11,353 bases of DNA from an uncultured Clostridia bacterium (GTDB lineage: Bacteria > Bacillota > Clostridia > Oscillospirales > CAG-272): positions 1-11,353 of the forward strand of contig CAMFEL010000059.1 of assembly GCA_945949385.1 (NCBI GenBank). The letters are read 5' to 3'. The notes beneath the pieces are model-generated. The model was not told the origin of the DNA. It made no database searches and saw only the letters and a list, made by a program, of their open reading frames with translations. Shown piece after piece: positions 6,198 through 11,353 of the stretch. Positions within the stretch are counted from its first letter, which is position 1. Each line of letters opens with the position of its first letter. Position numbers and translations under genes: made by a program.

Positions 6198-7124
6198 TTA
6201 CTGCTCGTCGTCCGCCGTTTCGCCCTCGTCTTTTGTATTTTTCCGTGAGGGAGAGGCGCGTCTTACTTCAAGCACCTTAAGCCTGTCGCGGTGATATGTT
6301 TTAATAATCTCGCCGTTCTTATCGGAAAGCACCACCTTGCACATACCCGTAAGAGGCGCTGTCTCCTTTACATAACCTACGCCGTCGGGAGTTGACACCT
6401 TAGAATCCACGGGAGGCGTACGTTTCTGCTCCTCCTCATATACACCGTTTTCAAAGCGCAGACAGCACATAAGCCTGCCGCAGGTGCCGGATATTTTTGC
6501 GGAATTCAGGCTGAGATTCTGTTCCTTTGCCATTTTGATGGATACCTGACCGAAGTCGGACAGAAAGGTAGAACAGCAAAAAGGTCTGCCGCACACGCCG
6601 ATTCCGCCCATCATTTTCGCCTCGTCCCTTATACCTATCTGGCGAAGCTCTATTCTGGTGTGGAAAACGGAAGCGAGATCCTTTACAAGCTCGCGGAAAT
6701 CCACTCTGCCCTCGGCGGAGAAGTAGAACAAAAGCTTTGAATTGTCAAAGGTGTATTCAGCCTCAATAAGCTTCATATCAAGAGAGTGCTTTGCAATCAT
6801 CTTGACGCAGGTGTCAAAAGCGTTTTTCTCAAGCTGCTTGTTGGACTCATAGCGTCGGATATCGTCCTTTGTGGCCTCGCGTACCACCGGGCGCAGCGGC
6901 TGAACCACATCCTTGCCCTTTACAATCTTGTTGCCCGCCGCCACAAAACCGAATTCCACGCCGCGTGCGGTCTTTACTATAACACGGTCGCCCGCCTTGT
7001 AATCCTTATGCTCGGGCGAAAAATAGTAGACCTTTCCGCCGTCCTTGAATTTTACGCCGATAACCTCAATGTTTTCATCGGGCGCAATTTCTTCTATTAT
7101 CTCGTTTTCGGTATTTTCTGTCAT
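6198..7124 (-). CDS. ricT: PSP1-domain regulatory protein RicT (YaaT)
   Basis: Homologue of Bacillus YaaT/RicT. There it forms the Fe-S-containing RicAFT (Y-) complex that assists RNase Y in mRNA maturation and affects sporulation, competence and biofilm. 308 aa from ATG 7124. The N-terminal part (about 19-80, VIGVKFKDGGKVYYF) is a small beta domain. The PSP1 core (about 80-225) carries the family cysteines in GGIGVCGRPFCCSTF (C178, C183, C184) and KISGTCGRLMCCLRFE (C215, C220, C221), the candidate [4Fe-4S] ligands. A basic/acidic disordered tail ends in repeated D/E residues. Start: the frame opens at TTG 7154, overlapping the holB stop (TTGA), but ATG 7124 with AAAGG upstream is more credible despite long spacing. 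Directly follows holB as in Bacillus; no ricA or ricF is in the window. Confidence 0.93.
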   Translation of the reverse strand: MTENTENEIIEEIAPDENIEVIGVKFKDGGKVYYFSPEHKDYKAGDRVIVKTARGVEFGFVAAGNKIVKGKDVVQPLRPVVREATKDDIRRYESNKQLEKNAFDTCVKMIAKHSLDMKLIEAEYTFDNSKLLFYFSAEGRVDFRELVKDLASVFHTRIELRQIGIRDEAKMMGGIGVCGRPFCCSTFLSDFGQVSIKMAKEQNLSLNSAKISGTCGRLMCCLRFENGVYEEEQKRTPPVDSKVSTPDGVGYVKETAPLTGMCKVVLSDKNGEIIKTYHRDRLKVLEVRRASPSRKNTKDEGETADDEQ

Positions 7125-7150
7125 CAGAGTCAATGCCTTTCTGTATATAT

Positions 7151-8152
7151 TCAAGCCTTGCTGCAGGCAAGGGAAGTCAGTACGGTGTTGGAAGAAGCGT
7201 TTGCTTTGATATCGGCGTCGGCAGCCGACACCGCGTCGTAAAGCTCAACCAGTTTTTTCATTTTTACTCTGGAGCAAACAGCCGCGGCGCTTTCTCTGTC
7301 GGTGAAGAAAAGAGTCTCGCCGGAACCTGTTTTCACAGCTATCAGATCCCGCAGCGCTTTAAGCGCAAAGGTAAAAAGCTGTTCATATTCGCCCCGTGAA
7401 TACTTCAGAGATGAAAAATACAAAAGTCTTTGGGCAAGAGGAGCGCGGCAAAGCTTTTCAACCATTACTTCGGCCTCTTTTGCAAGGGCTGCGCTGCCGT
7501 CAGCCTTTATATCAAGAGCCGCAAGAGCCGCACCCAAAGACCCGCCGGATGCAATTGCCGCGTTTCGTACAAAAGTACTGTCAGCGCCCGACTTTTCGAC
7601 CTGCGGGGAGGATTTCAGCCAGCTTTCAACAAAGTCTGTCGAAAACAGCTCTGTTTTTAATGTAACCGCACGGCTGCGCACCGTTTCCAGAAGGGAAGCG
7701 GAGTCGGTACAAAGAAGCAGAAAAACAACATATGACGGAGGCTCTTCCAGAGAGAGCAGAAGCGCATTCTGCGCCGAAACATTCATTTTTCCCGCATCCT
7801 CGATAATATAAACCTTGTATTTTCCCACATCGGGCGCGTAGCTTATGGTAGAGGTCAGATCACGTATGACGTCAACCTGAATCGTAGCTTTTTCTCCCTT
7901 TGACCAAAAGCTTATATCGGTGTTGTAACCGGCCTCGGTCAGCTTGCAGAAACGGCACTTCCCGCAGGGAAAATCCTCGCCTTCCCGCAAACAGAACAGC
8001 GCCTTGCATATTTCCTTTGCAATAGTGTGCTTTCCGCTGCCGACAGGCCCTTCAATAATATATGCATGGCTCTGCGTACCGTTTTCAAGCTCGGTTGCAA
8101 GAAGCTCAATATTTACGGCGTTGCCGATAACATTTCCAAAGCGTTTTTTCAT
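7151..8152 (-). CDS. holB: DNA polymerase III subunit delta' (clamp loader)
   Basis: AAA+ clamp-loader subunit that, with tau/gamma and delta, opens the sliding clamp onto DNA; 333 aa, near the family norm. The P-loop region is GPVGSGKHT (35-43), where residue 42 is His in place of Ser/Thr; delta' does not need to hydrolyse ATP, so a degenerate loop is acceptable. A zinc-binding set follows: C54, C63, C66, C69. Walker B/sensor landmarks include VYIIEDAGKMN (114-124) and NALLLSLEEPP (129-139). The conserved SRC arginine-finger motif reads SRA here (160-162), keeping Ser-Arg but losing Cys. Start ATG 8152 has AAGG 7 bases upstream. First gene of its transcript, behind a consensus promoter. The C-terminal collar domain (about 210-333) is divergent, as usual. 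Confidence 0.93.
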   Translation of the reverse strand: MKKRFGNVIGNAVNIELLATELENGTQSHAYIIEGPVGSGKHTIAKEICKALFCLREGEDFPCGKCRFCKLTEAGYNTDISFWSKGEKATIQVDVIRDLTSTISYAPDVGKYKVYIIEDAGKMNVSAQNALLLSLEEPPSYVVFLLLCTDSASLLETVRSRAVTLKTELFSTDFVESWLKSSPQVEKSGADSTFVRNAAIASGGSLGAALAALDIKADGSAALAKEAEVMVEKLCRAPLAQRLLYFSSLKYSRGEYEQLFTFALKALRDLIAVKTGSGETLFFTDRESAAAVCSRVKMKKLVELYDAVSAADADIKANASSNTVLTSLACSKA

Positions 8153-8183
8153 AGATCAGCCTTATAATTTACATATATAAAAC

Positions 8184-8212
8184 ATTATATCAAGCTTTCG
8201 TCTTTTTGTCAA
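8184..8212 (-). promoter_or_regulatory. Perfect-consensus promoter for holB-ricT
   Basis: On the minus strand: TTGACA (8207-8212), exactly 17 bases, TATAAT (8184-8189), with TG plus one base before the -10. Every consensus position is matched. Transcription should begin near 8177, leaving a leader of only ~24 bases. Confidence 0.9.
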
Positions 8213-8277
8213 ATCTTTTAAGCGGAAAGTTCATTAAATAATGGCTCAAAATACTTGTAGTACCCGCACTGTGTGCA

Positions 8278-8286
8278 GGGGAAAAT
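8278..8286 (+). promoter_or_regulatory. Possible forespore-type (sigma-F/G-like) -10 element
   Basis: GGGGAAAAT matches the Bacillus sigma-F -10 pattern GGnnAnAnT exactly. The region 15-20 bases upstream (GTAGTA, 8257-8262) only loosely resembles the matching -35. No sigma-A promoter is evident for the gene at 8313. Weak evidence; included because it is the only promoter-like signal in this gap. Confidence 0.25.
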
Positions 8287-8312
8287 AATATCGGCTTGCA
8301 AAACAATTAAAT

Positions 8313-9176
8313 ATGAATTACAGACTGAAATATATAAGAGCGCTGAGCTTTGCCGTATTTTTCTGCCTTATTGCCGTCATAAGCTATATCGAAGGCAATA
8401 CTGCGGAAAAGGCAGCAGATAACAGGCTTGAAGCAATGGAACTGAAAGCCGCGGGGGATCTTTGCGACGCTTCCCGCGAGATACGGAACTCGGTAAGCAG
8501 CGGCAATACACAAGCGGTTCAGGACGCGGCGCAGCGTGCTTTGGACAGCACAGCCAAGCTTAAAGTGGGAAGTGATGTAAAAAGAACGCTTGAAAAGGTG
8601 TTTTCGGATATTAAGAATAACCGATATGATGACGCCGAGTTTGATACGGTGCTGAGTCTTGCGGTATGCTCCGGAACTCCGGAGGATATCTGCAATATAT
8701 GCAGGCGCCGAACATACACTTTTTCGCAAAATGCCGAAAACCGAAAAGACTATGCGCCGTCGGAGTATTCGGCTCGCGGCACGGATCTGTGCGAAAGTGT
8801 TTTATGCAAAGGCATAAAATACCGCTTGGCAGGTCACGGCGGCGAGTATATCTACTTGTATAACGAGAATCAGTACGCCTGCGTTTCTTCCCGGTATAAT
8901 TCCGTCGTCCGCTTTCACTATGACTGCGATATAGGTGCGCCAAAGCTTGACACATCAGCGGCGGAACAGATTTCAAAGAATATATGCTCCGACTGTCTGC
9001 CGAGAGAACTTTATACAGGGCAACTGACGCTTTCCGACTGCGTTCTTTCGGGGAAACTGCTTCACATTATATATTCTTCCTCGGAGGGCAGAAGCATATA
9101 CCTTTCTCTGCGGGCAGACACGGGAAGTATTGTTTTCTTTGACGCTTCCGATTTTTATAACGAATTAAGAGACTGA
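8313..9176 (+). CDS. Cys-rich membrane-anchored protein of unknown function
   Basis: I do not recognise this 287-aa protein with confidence. A short basic N-terminus (MNYRLKYIRA) leads into one hydrophobic segment (about 11-27), read as a signal anchor leaving the rest outside the cytoplasm. Residues ~30-105 are helical and charged (TAEKAADNRLEAMELKAAGD...). The C-terminal ~100 residues look beta-rich and end in RADTGSIVFFDASDFY, reminiscent of PepSY repeats. Helical exodomain plus PepSY-like tail behind one transmembrane helix is the layout of germination protein YpeB, but this is shorter (YpeB is ~450 aa), so the link is only a hypothesis. There are twelve Cys (18, 51, 119, 127, 130, 160, 165, 190, 205, 225, 228, 243), eleven of them predicted outside. 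ATG 8313 has no Shine-Dalgarno site; it is chosen because it retains the membrane segment. Divergent from holB, with its own terminator. Confidence 0.75.
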   Translation: MNYRLKYIRALSFAVFFCLIAVISYIEGNTAEKAADNRLEAMELKAAGDLCDASREIRNSVSSGNTQAVQDAAQRALDSTAKLKVGSDVKRTLEKVFSDIKNNRYDDAEFDTVLSLAVCSGTPEDICNICRRRTYTFSQNAENRKDYAPSEYSARGTDLCESVLCKGIKYRLAGHGGEYIYLYNENQYACVSSRYNSVVRFHYDCDIGAPKLDTSAAEQISKNICSDCLPRELYTGQLTLSDCVLSGKLLHIIYSSSEGRSIYLSLRADTGSIVFFDASDFYNELRD

Positions 9177-9203
9177 AAAAGGCGCCGGAATCAGCGCCTT
9201 TTT
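9176..9203. terminator. Bidirectional terminator after the Cys-rich gene
   Basis: GGCGC (9181-9185) pairs with GCGCC (9194-9198), extended by an A-run (9176-9180) pairing with a T-run (9199-9203), loop of 8 bases. It begins at the last base of the stop codon of the upstream gene. On the minus strand it also marks where the trpB2 relic loses its family sequence. Confidence 0.8.
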
Positions 9204-9204
9204 T

Positions 9205-9445
9205 TCGATTGTAAAAATCGCGGATTTCCTCGGGGATCTCAAAATACGCCGTATCGTTGTCAAGCTCCTGAGCCACAAGATCTTCACAGAACACGCCGGA
9301 AAGTTCCTGCGCCGTCATAGGCTCGTGTGTGGCGGGGTTCAAGAGCGGTGCCGGCTTCTTTTTTATGTCGGCTCAGATTATACCATACTTTTGGCATTTC
9401 GTTTTCGCTGAGATAGATTTTGTAGGGTATTTTTTCGTTATTCAT
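9205..9445 (-). pseudogene. Truncated, frameshifted trpB2-type tryptophan synthase beta relic
   Basis: Two reading frames joined together encode the N-terminus of a TrpB2-like PLP enzyme (indole + serine to tryptophan). From ATG 9445 the frame gives PYKIYLSENEMPKVWYNL (residues 7-24). After CTG (9374-9376) a single base (9373) stands where a codon is expected, and the family sequence resumes in the next frame: ADIKKKPAPLLNPATHEP, then VAQELDNDTAYFEIPEEIRDFYNR, ending near 9205. KIYLSE-MPK-WYN, PAPLLNP, and IPEE-R-FY are the usual TrpB2 N-terminal landmarks. The unshifted frame stops at 9284. About 81 of ~455 residues remain; the PLP lysine and all catalytic parts are gone. The ribosome binding site GGAGG is intact 8 bases before the ATG. 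The loss is consistent with a 2-base deletion plus a 3' deletion. Confidence 0.85.
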
Positions 9446-9536
9446 TTCTGTTTCCTCCGTTTTTTGAAACTTTTTCGTTTTAATTAAAAAATCCCGTTTG
9501 ATACGGCAGACTGATAAATATATTTACATATTTTTA
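9446..9536. other. Intergenic region with relic leader
   Basis: It holds the GGAGG of the trpB2 relic (about 9453-9457) and A+T-rich sequence. A short 4-bp stem (9494-9497 with 9503-9506, loop TTGAT) is followed on the minus strand by GA and a run of six T. It is a weak terminator- or attenuator-like shape and possibly part of the old trpB2 leader. I see no T-box or tandem Trp codons. Confidence 0.3.
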
Positions 9537-9565
9537 TTGAATATTGCGCCGATTTGTGATATATT
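9537..9565 (+). promoter_or_regulatory. Promoter of the Gfo/Idh/MocA oxidoreductase
   Basis: -35 TTGAAT (9537-9542), 17-base spacer, -10 TATATT (9560-9565), with TG at 9557-9558 forming an extended -10. Predicted start near 9572 and a leader of about 37 bases. Confidence 0.65.
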
Positions 9566-9608
9566 TATTTTATATGGAAATTTATATTTTGTTGCGGCGG
9601 TGATTTGA

Positions 9609-10721
9609 ATGAACATTGGCATAATAGGCTTTGGCGGTATGGGAAAAACTCACGCATACGCCGTAGAAAATCTGAAATATTTTTACTCCGAGCTTCCTTT
9701 TGAAGCTCGTATAAAAGGCGTATGCTGTGCCCACTTTGAAAACGCGCAGGAAGCAGTACGCCGCTTCGGATTTGAAAAGGCTTACGAAAGCGAAGAGGAA
9801 CTTATCAGCGACCCCGATATAGACATAGTTGACATATGCACGCCTAATATATACCATTACGACACGCTGAAAGCCGCAATTAAAGCAGGCAAGCATATAT
9901 ACTGCGAAAAGCCGCTGTGTACAAGTGCGCGGCAGGCGGCGGAAATCGCTGCTCTTGCAAAATCCGCAGGAGTGTCGGGCGGTATCGTCTTCAATACCCG
10001 TTTTCTCCTGCCCGTTATGAGGGCTGCGGAGCTTGCAGCCGAAGGCAGACTGGGAGATATACTCAGCTTTGCGGGGCGCTTTTACCATTCAAGTGCCGCC
10101 GACCCAAACAGACGTGCCGGCTGGAAACAGGACAGAAATGTATGCGGCGGCGGAGTTTTGTTTGATTTGGGAAGTCACTCAATTGACCTTATCCGTATGC
10201 TTTGCGGCGAGTTTAAGTCTGTTTCCGGACTTTCGCAGATTGCGTACAGCAAGCGGCTCGGCACTGACGGAAAAATGTGGAATACCAACGCCGACGAAGC
10301 GTTTTACATGACGGTGCGGCTGAAATGCGGCGCCTGCGGTACTATTGCAGTAGGTAAAATAATGCAGGGCACAAACGACGATCATACCTTTGAGATCTAC
10401 GGCACACGAGGCAGCGTGAAATTTGACCTGATGGATCCCAATTTTCTGTATTTTTACGACGGCGACAAACCTGAAAAGGAGCGCGGCTTTACACGGATAG
10501 AATGCTGCGGCAGATATCCCGCGCCCTCCGGAGTTTTCCCCGGACAAAAAGCACCCGTGGGCTGGCTCAGAGGTCATGTGGGCAGTATGTATTCTTTTTT
10601 GGAACATGTATACCGCGGAGCGACTCCGTCTCCGTCATTTGATGACGCGGCGGCGGTACAGCTTATTATGGAAAAAGCCTATGAGTCCGACAGACGTGGC
10701 GGTCTGAGGCTGGAAATATGA
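9609..10721 (+). CDS. Gfo/Idh/MocA family NAD(P)-dependent oxidoreductase
   Basis: Cytosolic dehydrogenase of the family that includes glucose-fructose oxidoreductase, inositol 2-dehydrogenase and rhizopine MocA, typically oxidising or reducing a sugar, polyol or sugar nucleotide. The substrate cannot be assigned. 370 aa, the usual length. The N-terminal Rossmann fold begins at once with GIIGFGGMGKTH (4-15, GxGxxG-type). TPNIYHYDTLKAAIKAGKHIYCEKPL follows, with the family EKP motif at about 99-101 (Lys is the usual catalytic and cofactor contact). The C-terminal half carries GGGVLFDLGSHSIDL, whose His lies in the usual active-site segment. The Shine-Dalgarno GGCGGTGA (9596-9603) is one mismatch from GGAGGTGA, 5 bases before the ATG. 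Own promoter upstream; coaE follows after 60 bases. No transporter or sugar kinase is adjacent to hint at substrate. Confidence 0.92.
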   Translation: MNIGIIGFGGMGKTHAYAVENLKYFYSELPFEARIKGVCCAHFENAQEAVRRFGFEKAYESEEELISDPDIDIVDICTPNIYHYDTLKAAIKAGKHIYCEKPLCTSARQAAEIAALAKSAGVSGGIVFNTRFLLPVMRAAELAAEGRLGDILSFAGRFYHSSAADPNRRAGWKQDRNVCGGGVLFDLGSHSIDLIRMLCGEFKSVSGLSQIAYSKRLGTDGKMWNTNADEAFYMTVRLKCGACGTIAVGKIMQGTNDDHTFEIYGTRGSVKFDLMDPNFLYFYDGDKPEKERGFTRIECCGRYPAPSGVFPGQKAPVGWLRGHVGSMYSFLEHVYRGATPSPSFDDAAAVQLIMEKAYESDRRGGLRLEI

Positions 10722-10781
10722 ATTTAGGTTTCACAGTTTCAAAAACATATTGATTTCAAATAGTTTTAGGGAGGCATCGGT

Positions 10782-11353
10782 ATGCGGCACATAAAAATAA
10801 TCGGTCTGTGCGGCAGAAGCGGCAGCGGAAAAGGCTATGTTTCAAAGCTGTTTTTTCGCCGCGGCATACCGTCCGTGGACACAGACGCCGTATACAGAGA
10901 GCTTATGAGCGGCGACAGGGAAGCCCCCTCGGAATGTCTTGCAGAGGTCAGCCGCGAGTTCGGAGAGGAAGTAATCGCCCCGGACGGCAGTCTTGACAGA
11001 CGTGCCCTTGCAGATATAGTTTTTGCCCCCGGAGCGCAGAACAGACTTCACACCCTTGACAGAATAACTCATAAATATATTCTTGCCGAATGTCTCAGAA
11101 GAATAACGGAATACGAAAAGCGCGGCGTAAAGGCGGTGATCCTGGACGCACCTCTGCTGTTTGAGAGCGGCTTTGACGCCCGGTGTGATGTTACAGTATT
11201 TGTCAGCGCACCGGAAGAAGTCTGCATTTCCCGTATTTGCGAGCGGGACGGTATTTCTCCCTGCAAGGCAGAGCAGCGGCTCGCGACTCAGATGAGCCGT
11301 GAAGAGCTTCGCAGGCTTTGCGACGAAGAAATAGAAAACGGCGACGGATGCGA
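10782..11353 (+). CDS. coaE: Dephospho-CoA kinase, 3' end beyond window
   Basis: Last step of coenzyme A synthesis: ATP-dependent phosphorylation of the 3'-hydroxyl of dephospho-CoA. 190 codons are present without a stop; the family is ~195-205 aa, so only the C-terminus is missing. P-loop is GLCGRSGSGKG (residues 8-18), where the Ser/Thr after GK in the canonical loop is Gly. The substrate-site segment VDTDAVYRELM and the lid/core motif DAPLLFESGFD (with the family LLFE) follow, then VFVSAPEEVCISRICERDG and QMSREELRRLCDEEIENG, the standard CoaE tail. ATG 10782 has AGGGAGG (10768-10774) 7 bases upstream. No promoter is clear in the 60-base gap, so co-transcription with the oxidoreductase is likely. 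In other Firmicutes coaE often lies beside polA/mutM. Confidence 0.92.
   Translation, partial: MRHIKIIGLCGRSGSGKGYVSKLFFRRGIPSVDTDAVYRELMSGDREAPSECLAEVSREFGEEVIAPDGSLDRRALADIVFAPGAQNRLHTLDRITHKYILAECLRRITEYEKRGVKAVILDAPLLFESGFDARCDVTVFVSAPEEVCISRICERDGISPCKAEQRLATQMSREELRRLCDEEIENGDGC

Noticed and set aside
8307..8729. 140-aa minus-strand ORF opposite the Cys-rich gene
   Set aside because: Considered because the plus-strand gene is an orphan. The plus frame has a membrane anchor, a terminator right after its stop and sensible composition, while the minus frame has none of these.
9067..9342. 91-aa minus-strand ORF as a stand-alone gene
   Set aside because: Its first part is the second-frame portion of the trpB2 relic; its C-terminal part is the antisense of the terminator and of the Cys-rich gene.
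9284..9445. Programmed frameshift in trpB2
   Set aside because: There is no slippery heptamer at 9373-9376, and the downstream frame ends after ~56 residues without any catalytic domain, so decay explains it better.
10179..10607. 142-aa minus-strand ORF inside the oxidoreductase
   Set aside because: Shadow of the clear Gfo/Idh/MocA frame.

Overview
The window looks like chromosomal DNA of an anaerobic Clostridia-type Firmicute, probably in or near the Oscillospiraceae/Ruminococcaceae. Four things point there. The gene order follows the Bacillus/Clostridium holB-ricT-(yabB)-rsmI-metS-tatD neighbourhood. There is a 56-residue clostridial 2[4Fe-4S] ferredoxin. The promoters are strong sigma-A type with extended -10 elements. 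The methionyl-tRNA synthetase carries an H-x-G-N signature that I recall from this group. The genus cannot be fixed from sequence alone.

Layout. Bases 1-95 hold two back-to-back stem-loop terminators that close off whatever lies upstream. A good promoter (150-178) then drives an AT-rich family 2 glycosyltransferase (238-1332, +). Convergent to it is a long minus-strand housekeeping block. Read in transcription order from 8152 down to 1356, it is holB (DNA polymerase III delta'), ricT (PSP1/YaaT), a small 2[4Fe-4S] ferredoxin, a TrmN6/YabB-like N6-adenine methyltransferase, rsmI (16S rRNA C1402 2'-O-methyltransferase), metG and tatD. A perfect-consensus promoter (TTGACA-17-TATAAT) starts holB-ricT. 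The ferredoxin has its own promoter and is followed by a stem-loop. The four genes after it show no promoter of their own, so they probably depend on read-through from the ferredoxin transcript.

The right-hand part is accessory. A plus-strand gene (8313-9176) encodes a single-pass, cysteine-rich exported protein of unknown function with a faint YpeB/PepSY-like architecture. On the minus strand at 9205-9445 lies an overlooked relic: the first ~81 codons of a TrpB2-type tryptophan synthase beta chain. It has an intact ribosome binding site but is broken by a frameshift and truncated exactly at the neighbour's terminator. Then come, on the plus strand, a Gfo/Idh/MocA-family NAD(P)-dependent oxidoreductase with its own promoter and a dephospho-CoA kinase (coaE) that runs off the window end.

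How the genes work together: the central block is translation and replication housekeeping (clamp loader, RNA modification, aminoacylation, a TatD nuclease). The unusual point is the ferredoxin sitting next to RicT, itself an iron-sulfur protein family, where Bacillus has yabA. I saw no CRISPR array, phage module, transposase, tRNA or rRNA, and no convincing new defence or biosynthetic system. The most interesting items are the trpB2 relic, the ferredoxin-RicT pairing, the possible long antisense overlap between the glycosyltransferase transcript and tatD, and the Cys-rich orphan.
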